In this document: positions 10,991 through 23,652 of the stretch, one piece after another
Numbering within the stretch: the stretch's first letter is position 1
Layout: every line of letters begins with the position of its first letter
Assembly (NCBI GenBank): GCA_934047225.1
Contig: OW204001.1
Coordinates: forward strand, 7,734,201 to 7,798,200
Source: Ypsolopha sequella
Taxonomy: Eukaryota; Arthropoda; Insecta; Lepidoptera; Ypsolophidae
DNA: 64,000 bases
Direction: 5' to 3'
Program-made: the position numbers and the translations under genes
The notes under the pieces: generated by a model
The model's input: the letters and a program-made list of their open reading frames with translations, nothing else
Database searches by the model: none
What the model was told of the DNA's origin: nothing

Positions 10991-12113
10991 TATGATTATT
11001 ATGATTACAGGTAAAGATAAAGCACACAAGCTCTAAATGTGCATTTTTCACCGACGCTTTTATAAAATCCATATGATTGGTTACCATTTATATTAATTAG
11101 AATTGCTGTGATATTAATAATTATTATTATATATATTATTATATATACAGGTTGTATTAATCAGAAAATTAAACCACATGCTCTACAAATCATATGAAGT
11201 ATACTTCTCTTTTTATAACTTTTGAAAAAAAAAACGATTTCTTATAGAAAATTACGAGTAGGTTTTTATTTAATTTTTTTATGAGGAAGTATTTTTTAAA
11301 TTCACTTTTGTCAAATATTTTTCTACGAGAGTGGTTCAGTATGATCAGCTTCCAGATGATCATGCCTTTGTCTTTATCTTTTTCTTTAGGTGTAAAGAGA
11401 AAAGAAAATAAACAAACTTTTGCGCTTTTTCTATTTTTTTCCATTTTTATTATGTTGTATCGTTGTTATTTTCATCATATTGTTCTTAAATAAAAAACTA
11501 TCGAGTTATCTATGAACTTTATTTTAGTAAATGAATCATCATATCAAACTATTTATTTATATAAAAAGTAGGGAAAAAGAGGAAAAAAAATACTCGAACA
11601 GAGGTAACTTTGCGAATTTATTCTATCGAGCCAACTTTATCAAATCGTGTTTTCATCGTGTATATAGTCTAGTATATATCCATATACTCAATAATAACCA
11701 TATAATTCCCTAGATTTTAATTTAATTGTTTTTTACTTCAAACTAGGGTTATAAAAACGTGTTTGTGTGTGTAAAAGCTCGGTGTTAAATAATCACTAAT
11801 AAATGATGATGATATCCAAAGCATATATTTAATTTATCATAATATTGTGGTCACAAGTACGAGTATGTTAATGGATATTTGTTTGGGAAACCTGTTTAGA
11901 AAAGTCTGTAAAATTATTATTGGAGTGCATTACCAGATAGAAATAAATCAGAAACGAATTTAAAAGCACTAATATTTTTGAAAAATTTGCATTACCAGCA
12001 AATTTTTTTCTGATTAATTTCTAGCTGGTAATGCAATTTAATAATAATTAGAGTATTCATGGTACTTTAGAGTATTTATGCGATGGATTTCACAATAAAA
12101 ACATATAATCTTA
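10991..12113. other. AT-rich intergenic stretch
   Basis: Low-complexity AT-rich DNA. A segment at about 11925-12090 (GTGCATTAC..., GAGTAT, CGATGGATTTC) is related to 17300-17460, so both are pieces of one unnamed dispersed repeat. The short ORFs here look like chance openings. Confidence 0.35.
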
Positions 12114-12625
12114 GGGTATTACGTATGAATGGGCCAGATTGGAAGAGGCGCGGCACATTCAGACGTAAACTGAAATCGACTACGTTCGAATGGGGCGGTC
12201 ATAAAAATTTCAATGTAATATCAATAATTAAGTACAGTCTCCTACAAAAGTGGAGTCACACCGCAAGGGAATTATAGTTGTGTTTTATACCATTTAATTC
12301 ACTAACACAACGCACTACATGAGCAGACTGTTGCAAAAACTACAGTGAAAAGACCGCAAAAAAAATGCTTTTCGCTAGTCCTCTGACGTTACAGATAAGC
12401 AGTTTCTGTACGTATTTGATTTCAAACAAGTAAATGTATAATTAGTGTAGAGTAAATCTTGCTGATTTATTGATAAAAAAATAATATTGCCAAATATTCA
12501 GGTATTCTGTAAGTGACAGTACCGTTTAAAATTTTTCCGACCACCCCATTCGAACGTAGTCGATTTCAGTTTACGTCCGAATGTGCCGCACCCCATTCAA
12601 TCTGGCCCATTCAGATGTAATACCC
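12114..12625. mobile_element. 512-bp MITE with about 90-bp TIRs and a 7-bp TSD
   Basis: The terminal repeats begin GGGTATTAC and run about 90 bp, including GAATGGGCCAGATTG and AAACTGAAATCGACTACGTT, with only a few mismatches between the ends. AATCTTA flanks both sides (12107-12113 and 12626-12632). The interior has no transposase, so the element is non-autonomous. Confidence 0.75.
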
Positions 12626-13054
12626 AATCTTAGTATGTAAAATATTTGGTTTCATTGTTATCTTGTCTGAAAATGTAATTTAAACCCAGATATATTCTCA
12701 ATACGGAACAAATAGCTTGGAGTAAAATAATACCTATAAACTTAACACAGTCATATCAGTTTTCAACAAAAAGAAACAATTATGCTAAAATGCTTTTTCT
12801 CAAATTTCAAACTGAGGATAAAGGTGAAGCAGATAGAAACATAACTATCTTCACAACATTATATTCCTGAGATGTGAGATTGCGGTTGTCCTGAAGCGGT
12901 CAAACTCGTAGACACTCTTTTCACCGACAATTCTTACGTCCCAACGTGATAGAGAGTGATGAACTAACTGATAACAGATAAATAAATACACGCTTTTTCA
13001 GATAAGCGGTTTTTGTCCTTCACCGGTCAATAATATGAAATGAAACGAAATAAT

Positions 13055-13175
13055 AGTAGTTTATGCCACAAGGGCGCAAAGGAATAAATTACGAGGACGA
13101 TTTAAAACACGAGTGTAGCGAGTGTTTTAAACGTAACCGAGTAATTTATTGCTCTTACGCCCGTGTATCATACTA
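13055..13175. repeat. Fold-back MITE
   Basis: TAGTAGTTTATGCCACAAGGGCG mirrors CGCCCGTGTATCATACTA, and AATAAATTAC mirrors GTAATTTATT. The sequence is compact and palindromic with no coding capacity. Confidence 0.55.
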
Positions 13176-14139
13176 CGTTTTTCAATGCATAGTGTGAGGA
13201 AATGAAAACAAATATAATCTTGTGAACTTTAAATTATAATTGGCTCAAAAAGGACTTTATCCAGAGCCGTTTAACAGTGGAAAAAAAAGTATAAGATCTA
13301 TGGTACACAGGAAAGTCTACAGGTTAGCCAACCATTGTAAATAAATTAAAAAAAATAATAATAATAAAGCCCTAGGGCAAAATAATCGACTTTCTGTTCG
13401 GTTTTGATGCATAAAAAGTGGGCCTTTACGAGCACGTGCATTGAAAATATATTTATTTATGTAATGTATAGATATACAATAATTCAGATATACTTATTAC
13501 AGGTCAGTTTCAATGTAATATAATCAAATAATCTATGTCTAATAGTCTTATACAATAGTATGGGGAAACACACGAAAAAAAAAAGGTTAGGTTTACTTAT
13601 ATTTAATAAAAAAATTGGAAAATAGACAAAATAAAAAATACTCTATATACAGGGTGACTGGAAATTGCTCTTATTCCTGTCGTGGAAGTAAACTATGATT
13701 AATTTGGAGTGATTTTACCCCTATCACTTGGGGCTCGCAAATCCGCCATTTCCGAGAAATTTTTTTAATGCTTTGTTATCGTGATTTTAGACATGCAGCA
13801 TAAGATTTTGCAATTATTTGAGTGATTTTTGGCCATAAGGAGATTGATCAATCAGTAAGCTATCAGTTTATGCCAAATTTCAGGCCAAAAATACTGATTT
13901 TGATGATAGTAGATAATAATTTAATTAATTAATATAATTTCCTAACTTTTGATTCCTCTTAAGAGTTAACATTAATTAATTACAGACTGTAAAAGGAAAT
14001 AGACTATATGAGACAGGTAGGCAAAGATATATATGTTTTTCTTTATTCATTAATAATTCCTGCTGTCTTGTATTTTCTTATCCCTTGGTTAAAATAGATA
14101 TAAGTAATTTGATGTATAGTATAAGTTTATGTTAAAAAA
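13176..14139. other. Intergenic, unrecognised
   Basis: AT-rich. An ACAGGGTGACTGG segment at about 13651 looks like the end of a dispersed repeat, but I cannot name it. Confidence 0.3.
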
Positions 14140-14575
14140 AAAGACATGATCTTGCCAAGTTTCTTGCCTGTTCTTCTTAGCAAGACTAATCGAATGGGCG
14201 GAGGTAGGCATGTATTTATAATATTTATATATGTAACCTATTACTATGTAGTATATAGGATGGGATTTGGTCGGCCGCCTGGATTCGTGCTGGGGGCTCG
14301 GTTGGTGATCATTGAACCTTGTTCCTGGTCCCTGGCCGGGTCTCCGGTTGGTTGATTGGATTTCACCTTGTATAATAATATTTTACCTATAATATTAATC
14401 GTATATATATTGCTACATAAATTAAATAAACATTTAAAATAAGTAGTTCATGTACACTTATTATTTTATTACATATATTTTTACAAGATTAAAATTTTAC
14501 TTGTGAAACGTGTAATATATGTTTTGCAAAATAAACTTTTTGAATTTTGAATTTTAAATTTTGAATTTTACCTAG
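14140..14575 (+). mobile_element. Non-LTR retrotransposon 3' end, copy 1
   Basis: It starts in AAGTTTCTTGCCTGTTCTTC, a motif common at lepidopteran LINE 3' ends, and finishes in a (TTTGAATTT)n-like tail near 14540-14570. A second, inverted copy lies at 48418-48840 with the same tail. It has no intact ORF. Confidence 0.55.
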
Positions 14576-15091
14576 CTTTGTTTTATTATACTTAACGGGA
14601 CATCTGACGCTAGAACATCAAAAACACCAGGTTTTGAAGGGTTCATTGGAAGAAACTTGGTCTCTCCTCATATTGAAGAAAATATATTTGATTTATCGCT
14701 CTGGATTCCACCTATAAACAATGATTTCAGATTTATACTTTTGTGAGAAAAAAATGTTTTCCACCCTCTCTTTTTTTGTTTTCAAACGTTCGTTTCAAAA
14801 ACGCGGTTAAGAGATCAATTTGTTTTTTTTTAATTAATAAAAAATAGGCAATACAAATATGAAGGGATGTTACCTAAATCCAATATTTTTTTTTCTACAA
14901 AATATTTCAGTATTAATTAGCTAAAAACACACCAATTTGTTGTTTCGCTGCGTGATCACTAGTATTACGCGTCCAAGAACAAGAGGCCAAAGAGCCAACA
15001 TATAATCGCCTCTATGAAAAGCAAATAAGGTCTTTGCCATTAGACTTATTGTGCTGGACGGGTAATAAAAAAAGTTGCTAGGGTATGCCAT

Positions 15092-15777
15092 CCTCATAAG
15101 GCGATATGTAAAAGTTTTAGCGTCCCTGTTACTCCATATGCGAAAAAACCCTCCGTGCGAGAGGGACGGATTTTTATTAATATATAATGTATTGATAAAA
15201 TGGTATGTTATTTTTGAAATTAAAGTTGCTATTATTTTGTATTAAAGTTGCTATCAAAATTTCGTTTAACCAGCGGGCCTATTATGTATCTCTAGTTGCC
15301 TTCTGTACTGGGTGTCTTTCATCAAAAACATAGATATACTATCGAATTCCGATTTCCTAAGGATATGTTCGCACTTGAAGTGACGACACAGATTGTTAAT
15401 AGTTCAATACCCACCAAAGGCAATTTTGAAATTTCAGGTTTTATCTATGTTTTTGATGATAGGCACTTCGTTCAGTTGGCAACTAAAGATACAGAATAGG
15501 GGGGCTGGTCGTAGATACCGTTAAAACCACAGAAATATTAAGTTAAAACCGATCTAATAAAATATAATTGCAGTCCATATGTCATTCTAAATTGTCAAAC
15601 CAAGAGAATTGGTGACGAAAAAGACCTCATTGCAATAAATATTTCCATCGAGCCGAATTTCTCCAATCGGTAGAAAAAGATTTCAAAAATAACATACCAT
15701 TTTATCAAAACAATACATTATTTACTGAAGTAGATATTCAAGTTCTTAAAGTGTCGATTTTTTTTTCTTAGCGCCTT
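15092..15777 (+). mobile_element. MITE family B, copy 1 (interrupted)
   Basis: The family has ends like AAGGCGATATGTAAAAG and GTGTCGATTTTTTT..GCGCCTT and a core GTCCCTGTTACTCC. This copy is split at TTTAACCAG/GTC by the family A MITE at 15274-15504. Uninterrupted relatives occur at 21307-21734 and inside the 1.32-kb duplication. Confidence 0.65.
15274..15504. mobile_element. MITE family A, copy 1 (231 bp, PIF/Harbinger-like)
   Basis: Imperfect TIRs of about 60 bp start CGGGCCTATT / CCCCCCTATT and run inward to CATCAAAAACATAG. It is flanked by CAG on the left and CTG on the right, i.e. a CWG target. It is inserted into a family B MITE. The 67-codon open frame crossing it lacks an ATG start. 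Confidence 0.75.
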
Positions 15778-16561
15778 TGCCCATGAGATCTCTAGTTGTA
15801 ATTTTATTATTTCCTTTGTTTTTTTTTAATTCTATTTATGTATTCCTTAGATTAAGACTAAAATTGTACCTTTCCTTTTTTTAGGCAAATAAATGCTTTT
15901 TTTTTAGTTATATATAACTGTGCCGATCGGGATAGGTCAGTCAAGGTCAGCAAACGTTCAGTATGAGTAGTATTTATATTATAGTATATACAATATGAGT
16001 GTCGTTAGAAAGCTAGAAAGACAAACAACAATAAAAAAAACCTAAAATAATGAAAAAAATATGAGTAGTTGTTTTTGACCTTAATTTTACACGCCCGTAA
16101 ATTTTTCTTTTAAATTTATGGTTATAGTTATATTTCATTTTTTATTTTATTTTTCTTTATATATTTTTTTATATTATTAAAAAAAAATACTTTCTCCTTT
16201 TTTTAACTTTTAGAAAGTTAAATCTCGTTTTAGAAAAAGAAAACCGCTTTAGATTCTGATAACTACTTTAGGAGATGGAGACAAAAACAAAATCGGCGCG
16301 AAAATAAATCGGCAATAATTCTACAGGTTAAAGTATAAAAACCTGGAGTTTCCTAATTGGAACCTCATATTATTTCTCAGTATTGTAATGGCATTATTTA
16401 ACATCATTACATGACTCATACTGCTGTGTGTCATTCAATGTTTACTCTAAACCTTAGTTCATGGTGTGTATTTTATACACTTGTTTGCCTTTCTTCTAAG
16501 TTATTTATCACTGTAGACCTATAGCATAGTCTATGCTTATAGGCAAAACACTTCAATAAAA

Positions 16562-16641
16562 AAGCGGCGTAGTGGGGGAAGCGCATAGTCTCATAGAAGG
16601 GTGAATTTCGTGAGCCAACTTTCCCCCACTACGCCGCTTTG
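16562..16641. repeat. Hairpin with 19-bp GC-rich arms
   Basis: AAGCGGCGTAGTGGGGGA on the left is mirrored by TCCCCCACTACGCCGCTT on the right, with a loop of about 40 bp. Probably a small MITE. Confidence 0.55.
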
Positions 16642-16770
16642 TTGCTCAAGTTGTTTGCCCATTTCTGTATCAAGTTAAGTTGCGTTTGGTTTCTGTTTAT
16701 TTTCATTTTGTGTGGATAAAATAGGTTTTGGACAATATGTGTGTATATGGCTTGGTTACAGATAATACTA

Positions 16771-17290
16771 GGCTTCCATCCATCCATCCACCCATCAGCA
16801 TGTGTTCGTCCACTGCTGGACATAGGCCTCTGCAATATTTCGCCACTCTTGGCGGTCCAGTGTCATCTTCATCTAGGCGCTACCCGCAACGTCCTTCAGC
16901 CCCCCTATTCTGTATCTTTAGTATCCAACTGCACGAGGTGCCTATCATCAAAAACATAGCTAAAAACTGAAATTTCAAAATTGCCTTTAGTGGGTATTGA
17001 ACTATTAACAATCTGTGTCGTCACTTCAAGTGCGAAAATATCCTTAGGACATCGGAATTCGATAGTATATCTATGTTTTTGATGATAGACACCCAGTCCA
17101 GAAGGCAACTAGAGATACACAATAGGCCCGCAGGTCGTCGGCCCAGCGGGCACGAGGCAGCCTACGCCACACTTTGCTGTACGTGGTCTCCATTCCAACG
17201 CCTTTCGGCCCCTACGGCCATCGTGTCGGCGACAAATATGGTCAGCCCACCGCCACTTCAACTTACTACTTCGGCAGGCTATGTCGGTCA
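16771..17290 (-). pseudogene. RTE-like retrotransposon C-terminal fragment, split by a MITE
   Basis: The minus strand encodes the RTE tail words KLKWRWADHICRR, RKALEWRPRTAK, and later (past the MITE) LKDVAG, plus CTGCTGGACATAGGCCTC on the plus strand, a very common insect RTE 3' tail sequence. The family A MITE at 16900-17130 interrupts it with CAG on both sides. A related uninterrupted piece at 48905-49125 reads straight through the insertion point. Confidence 0.7.
16900..17130. mobile_element. MITE family A, copy 2 (231 bp)
   Basis: Same length and TIRs as the copy at 15274. A perfect CAG duplication (16897-16899 and 17131-17133) and an occupied RTE target define its ends exactly. Confidence 0.8.
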
Positions 17291-18267
17291 ATATAACGTT
17301 AATATTGTTAGAGTGCATTACAAACTGTCATGTAAGCAGGAGGTCGCAGACTCGAATCTTGGCCTGAGGAACTTTATCAAAATATCTGTTTACTTGAAAT
17401 TTGTTTCTGATTGATCTTTTCTAGTTTGTAAATATTTAGAGTATCTAAACCGATGGATTTCGTTATCCTTAGTCTTGAGATACGGTTTGAAACGAAAAAA
17501 GAAAAATCAAGAATAAACTATCTGTAAAAAATACAACTCGGACCCATATCTCTGGTCGTCATGAACAATAAGCCACATGCTCCATAATTGATCGTTCTGT
17601 ATGATCAACTTTTGACACGACGCGTTTTTATCACTCCCACATCTTTTGAAATTTTTTTGCAGAAGAAAGTATTGTAAATTATAACACAGTATTCAAAATA
17701 TTATGTAGAATTTTTGTTTGTACGTAGGTGATTTCATATATTCTATTACAAAATGTTGCATGATAGAAAACAATAACTTCATACTTCAAACTAAAGAAAT
17801 TGGCAAACACTCGTAACAAACGAAATGCTCATGAAACTGCCTCGACGCAAAACAATCAAGTTAACCATAAGCGTTATTATAAAGAACTGTTACCTTTTTC
17901 GACGCCAATAAAATAAAATAATGAAATATTTGGTCAATTTGCGGTCGGTGGCCCATGTAGCAGACAGTCTAGCACTATTAAGCAGCACATGTCACTGATA
18001 ATGTCTGAGTATGTTGACATTAACTACGGTTTTTTTTTTAAACGTCTGTCTTTTAGTTAATTTTTTTTAGCCCGTCGATGTCAAATAGACAAAACTAGTC
18101 GCAATAATCAAGTAAATAAAGTAGTAGAACTCGTGCAAGTAGACTTTCATTAGTTATTAGTGTCTGTAAGAATACATAAAATCATCAACTTACATTAACT
18201 CTACGAAAAGCTCTTGTGACGTTTGATACTGTTTTACCACTTGCAGTTAAAGTGCCTGATAGTTTAT
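17291..18267. other. Intergenic with repeat debris
   Basis: 17300-17460 is related to the repeat at 11925-12090. CCACATGCTCCA at about 17573 resembles CCACATGCTCTA at 11174. The rest is AT-rich with nothing recognised. Confidence 0.3.
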
Positions 18268-19117
18268 TTTATATTAATACATACATATAATAAAAGAGTA
18301 GAAACCGGTGTGTCTGTACATTGAAGAAAAGTAATAAAAATAGAAAGGGGGAGACTAAAAAAAGAGTAATAGAACACAAGCGATTTTTTTAAATGATTTT
18401 CTGTTTGTCTGTCTGTTTGTTCGCGCACATCTCCAACACTACTAAACGGATTTTCATGCAGTTTTCACAGGTGGACAGAACTTAATTTTGATTAGAATAT
18501 AGGATTTGTTTCATTAAAATCGGGTGTTGGAAAAAAGTTATCGTCATATAAAGATTTTTTGGATTTACTTTTCTACTGTTAGAAGTTACATAGCAAATAA
18601 TAATTCCTGGCGAGGAAAGCCTATAAACGATTGTTTAAAAGAAAAAAAAAAGAAATCTTTGTTTAGAAAAAACGTATTAACGTATAAAATTTTTAAAACA
18701 TAAAAAAATCAACAGATGGTGTTGTTTATTATAAGAACACGTTAGGCTAATTATATTAATTACTATTAAAAACTGTCAAAGAAAAGAGCTGTGTTTGTCT
18801 GTAAATTAAAGATATTCAAATAAAAATAGCAGTGTACGATACCAATACAAAAAAAAAACTGTATTTTGACAATATTTCATGCATCACGCTAAAACTACTT
18901 AACGAGTTTTCATGCGGTTACCACCGTACGATCCTCAGCAATGAAACATGAATTACAAAGAAAGACGGAAGGGAGATCACTGTTCCATATGTAAATTATT
19001 ATCCAACTTAAAAACTGGGATACCTACTTTTTATTGCGGGATTCAACAGGGACTACACTCCTACACTGTGACCGTATTATTTTTTTCCACGCGGATGAAG
19101 TCGCGGACAAGAGCTAG
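18268..19117 (+). mobile_element. Helitron-like non-autonomous element
   Basis: The left part (ACATATAATAAAAGAGTAGAAACC) resembles the 5' end of lepidopteran Helitrons. The right end is a GC-rich short hairpin region (GCGGATGAAGTCGCGGAC) followed by CTAG at 19114-19117 and then T, the expected Helitron 3' end. Between them lie phrases typical of this family (AAACGGATTTTCATGC, then AACGAGTTTTCATGCGG), suggesting two partly overlapping copies. It has no Rep/helicase ORF. Confidence 0.45.
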
Positions 19118-19807
19118 TATACCATATACGTTCTATTTTTAAACGAATACCCCGGATAGTGCTTTTAAGCAAGTAGTAGCGAATCTGTGCCTAAATATAA
19201 AATAAAATGACTTAGCCAAACTGTTTGAAACGTTTTAATTTTGTTACTAACAAAGTCATGAGTTTGGTCCTGTAATGTAGCTATTTCCATTATTTGTGTT
19301 TAGTTTAAAAGTTGATTTGAATGTTTTACATCTACGTGTTAATTTTGTTTTATCGTTAGTTTGATAACTACAATTAAATCTTCAAAATACAATTTGTCCT
19401 AAATGCCATCCATTTCCATGATAAGAATCGTAATAATTTTTTACAGCTGACACTTTTCAAAAATTAAATTAATGTTGCTCTTAGCTTAATATTGTCTTAT
19501 TTATACACAAAAAATATATAAAATTTGGATTTGTCATTCCTAAAAAAAATGCAAAAATGTTAGTACTGAAAATTTAGTACAAAAAAAAAAACAATTCCAT
19601 TTATTTCCTTTTACCGCAACTGTGTTGCTTGTAAAACTTCAATGTACATAAAACACGATAAAAATTGTGTCTCAATAAACTTATAGAAATTTTATATATT
19701 TTTATAGTCGGCGATTTTCTATCGCAACGGAATACAAAGTAAGTACTCACATCATACCCAGATTTACTTTTATTCTTCTTCTATACCGCAATGACATACG
19801 AGTATTA
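19118..19807. other. AT-rich intergenic stretch
   Basis: No gene seen. 19515-19575 resembles the outer end of the large inverted repeat (51066-51130). Confidence 0.3.
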
Positions 19808-20226
19808 AAGGGGTATATCGTATATCGACACTTTTTGAAGTTATTTATCTGCTGTTCAAAAGTAGTACCAAGTTAAATAAATTAGTGTAACAATTTTGGG
19901 ACCTTTTTCTAGATCTTGGACTATCAGAAACGCGATTGAAAGAACTTCACTGGATAGAAATAATTATTGAACTGAGGTCTAAAATTACACTTTTTTGATA
20001 TTCTGACAAATCGGAATAGTATACAGACATCGAAAATATTTATTTATATGGGTTTTAACAATACCTAAATTACTGGAAAAGGAAATTTTCATTGCTATTT
20101 TAGTTATTTTTGTATTAATTTAAAACCGACATTTTGTCAATTTTCCCCGATTCCGTCCCTCTCGCACTGCGGTACTTTCCGCCTGGAGTAACGGGGATTT
20201 TCTTTGCACGGGCGATATATCACCTT
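19808..20226 (-). mobile_element. MITE family B, copy 2
   Basis: It begins AAGGGGTATATCG and ends GGCGATATATCACCTT, in reverse orientation relative to the copy at 15092. It contains GGAGTAACGGGGA and CCGTCCCTCTCGCAC. Confidence 0.6.
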
Positions 20227-20471
20227 GAAAAAATGTGCTGGTGAATATTGAGACTCACCATACTAAAATTCACGTATAAACAGCAGCGGCTATAAAACGA
20301 AAGGCGGTAGATAGTTTACAAAACTAGTTCTGTCGGCGCCCAACACCGTTTAATTGTCGGTCATTCTTCTCGACGGAAGCGTCAGCAAAACAATCTTACA
20401 CAATATGCCTACTGTGTAACATATAAAGTACATATATATATATAGTATTATGTATATGTAGATGCCTACTT

Positions 20472-20865
20472 AAGGGGGTATGCCGTCAAAATGGACACAT
20501 TTTGAAGTTATTTATCTGCTGTTCAAAAGAAGTCCCAATTTGAATTAATTAGTATAACTATTTTGAGATCTTTTTCTAGATCGAATTTCACTCGATAGAA
20601 ATAATTTTAGAAATGAGGTCTAAATTTACACTTTTTTTGATATTCTGACAAATTGGGAGAGCATACAGACTTCAAAAATATTTATTTAAATGGATTTTAA
20701 CAATAACTAAATTACTGGTTATGGAAATTTTCATAGCAATTTTAGTTAATTTTGTATTAATTTAAAACGGACTTTTTGTCAATTTTCCCGGATTCCGTCC
20801 CTCTCGCACGGCGGGTCTTTCCGCCTGGAGTAACGGGGACCTTTGCACGGACGACATATCACCTT
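20472..20865 (-). mobile_element. MITE family B, copy 3
   Basis: Same orientation as copy 2, which ends about 245 bp earlier. It begins AAGGGGGTATGCCG and ends ACGACATATCACCTT. The two form a loose tandem pair. Confidence 0.6.
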
Positions 20866-21306
20866 AAGGGTCCATTGTCCGTGACATTGAGCACCTCATT
20901 TTGCATCAAGTAGAACTGAACTATATGATCTTTTATAACGGTTTAAAATAGCGCGCGATGTTACGACAGCCGAAACATCGCGCACTCTTAAAAAACACGT
21001 TTTTCGCTCAAAAAACGTTTTTAACGGTGAAATTTTCAGAAAACTATTCGCAAAAGTACTTACCAAATTACATTTTCAAATTTTTCTACGATTTGGTAAT
21101 GTAAATTTTGTATAAAACTAAAAAACATGAAAAATTGATCAAGTTTCGTTTTTTTTCCGATCAAGCAAAGAATAACGTATCACGTTTTGAACCGCATAAA
21201 AATCTGCAAAAAGAATGTTTCTATAATATAATTTTTTTTCAGAAACAAAATATCACAATTTCATGGTTTAAAATTAATCAGAATAGAGTCAAAATTGGGA
21301 TAAGCC

Positions 21307-21734
21307 CCTTATGGCGATATGTAAAAGTTTTAGCGTCCCTGTTACTCCATATGCGAAAAAACCCTCAGTGCGAGGGGGACGAATTCGTGGAAAAGTAACA
21401 AAAGGTCGGTTTTTTATTAATATAAAATGTACTAAAAATGCTATCAAAATTTCGTTTAACCAGGTCCTAGATGCTGTTAAAACCCATCTAATGAAATATA
21501 ATTGCAGTCCATACGTCATTCTAAATTGTCAAACCAGGAGAATTGGTGTCGATAAAGACCTCATTTCAATAAATATTTCTATCAAGCCGAAATTCTCCAA
21601 TCGCGTTTCTGTTTTAACAGATCCCTAGAGAAAGATTCCAAAAATATAATACTATTTTATTAAAATTATACATTGTTTACCGAAGTAGATATAGAAGTTC
21701 TAAAAGTGTCGATTTTTTTTCCGTAGCGCCTTAA
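21307..21734 (+). mobile_element. MITE family B, copy 4 (uninterrupted)
   Basis: CCTTATGGCGATATG at the left and CCGTAGCGCCTTA at the right. It keeps the site TTTAACCAGGTC that is interrupted by a family A MITE at 15274, so it serves as the empty-site comparison. Confidence 0.65.
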
Positions 21735-22386
21735 GGGGGTTAAGGCCAATCACGGTAATTGTAAACAAGGGCTTATAGCAGTAGCAATTTACGTTTTTGA
21801 ACTCTAAAACTACAACTAGATTCAAACTTGATATATTATATTGTTGTTATAGTTTTTTGTTGTTGTCTCTGAGCCTTAGAACATTTAACACGGGACGCGC
21901 GACTCAAAGTACTGAATTCATTCTGCCATTGTCACATAATCGCAAGCCGTAACACAAACACAAAACGTGCACACTAGCAAACTTACATGTATGTACTTCG
22001 GTGGAGGGGAATGCGTGCGCTTGCCAAGTCCCTCTTATATGGTCTAAATAAGCTCTGAGCAGACAAATTTTGGGACATTATGAAACTTCAAGCTTTCACT
22101 ACAATTTAGTATTGTTTATGTTTATGCAATGAACTAGACAACTTAACAGACCCTGACCTTAATTTATTATTATCGAAGAAAATCCGCAAGTCTAGTTTTG
22201 GCTATTACTTACTGCAATGGAAACAAGAGCGAAGAGTGGGCTAGTAGCAATTTTATCGATGGTACATACATACATGAGAACTTACAACAAGGAAGCTTAA
22301 TATTTACTGCATAAATAATAGAAGTGAAAAAACGTTATTATTTGACATTTGAGAATAATTGTTTGACTCAACAAATGAAAAAAAAC
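21735..22386. other. Intergenic, unrecognised
   Basis: AT-rich sequence in which I see no gene or clear repeat. Confidence 0.3.
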
Positions 22387-23061
22387 GGCCAAGTGCGAGT
22401 CGGACTCGTGAAATGAAATGAAAATGAAAATGAAATGAAAATTATTTATTGCACAACAAAGGATTTGAATATATATATGTTTAGTGGCCAGGGCCTCCTA
22501 TTAGATGTTCAAAGGGACATCTGTGTTAGGAAGACCTGCTCTTCCATAGGACCATCTACATTTAAGTTGCGCTTAACATATAAAATTTGTACAAAAGTTT
22601 GAAATTAAGAGTGTGTGTATGTGTGTATGGGAGAGGGTGTGTAAGTGTGTGTGGGTGTGATGTATCTTAATATACCTATCTATTACATTTCAACTAGTTT
22701 TTCAACCTCATTATATACCAAAGGTTTTAACCATGCAGATACTGCATTTTTACAATTAAAACTGGTCATAGGATATATATCGATTTTTCTGTTAATCTCT
22801 GTTAAACTCGTGCACGAAGGGTTCCGTACCATTATCTATAAAAACGGCAAAAAAACATATCTGTTGTATGGAAGCCCCTTAAAATTTATTTTATTCTGTT
22901 TTTTAGCATTTTTTGTTATAGTGGCAACAGAAATACATCATCTGTGAAAATTTCAACTGTCTAACTATCACGGTTCATGAGATACAGCCTGGTGACAGAC
23001 GGACAGCGGAGACTTAGTAATAGGGTCCCGTTGGTTACCCTTTGGGTACGGAACCCTAAAA
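22387..23061 (+). repeat. Repeat family D, copy 1, with a nested insertion
   Basis: A lepidopteran dispersed repeat running from GGCCAAGTGCGAGTCGG to GGGTACGGAACCCTAA. It is interrupted at GGACTCGTG by a 395-bp insertion (22411-22805). Other copies: 29824-30119 (reverse), 31290-31675 and 47689-47949 (reverse). Confidence 0.75.
22411..22805 (-). mobile_element. Retroposon insertion with a 7-bp TSD
   Basis: ACTCGTG occurs on both sides (22404-22410 and 22806-22812). The left end is (AAATGAAATG)n, the complement of a LINE/SINE tail, so the element is inserted in minus orientation. A GTGTGTATG-type simple repeat lies inside. No coding capacity. Confidence 0.7.
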
Positions 23062-23293
23062 AGGTTAACCGAAGTATGCTACATTATCTCATATCACAAC
23101 AAAATTAACATTTGTGTTTACGTGATTTGTCAGGTCATAAATATACGGTGAAATATGCCCAGAACAAAAAATTTGTGAACACGCGAGAATCTAATTATGA
23201 ATGTATTTTGAATTGTATACCGTAACTTAAACGTTAGTAAACTCCGAGCCATGCAATAATGACTCAAGTATTGTGTTTACAGGTAATCACATA

Positions 23294-23652
23294 CACTAGG
23301 CGTCAAAAAAATCGACCCTTTGAAAAAATTTCTTCAATCAACAAAATATGTATTTATTGAAAAAGGCGTTGCTTTGCGGAAGTCCATCATGAATTTGTGG
23401 ATATAATAATAATTTGCAATATTCCGCTTAACACTCTTACCATGCTATTCAAAATATTTGAGCAATTCTTTTTTCAACTCCACGTACTCGAGAGATTTGT
23501 TTTGTTAATGAAATGAAACAATTGTCTATTTCAAGGTCGTTAAATGCCTTTTCAATTGATACTAAATAGTTCCCTCATGACTGGTTTCAAATATGAATGA
23601 AAGTAGTTTTAAGTAAATATTTCAAAAGGTGCGTTTTTTTTTACGCTGAGTG
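23294..23652. mobile_element. Tc1/mariner-type MITE
   Basis: The inverted ends CACTAGGCGTCAAAAAAA and the complement of TTTTTTTTTACGCTGAGTG pair over about 32 bp, including the CCTTTGAAA block. TA flanks both sides (23292-23293 and 23653-23654). It is 359 bp long with no transposase. Confidence 0.7.

Noticed and set aside
15296..15499. A 67-codon frame conserved in three copies of the family A MITE
   Set aside because: It begins at TTG, lies within the TIRs, and its conservation only reflects the recent copies.
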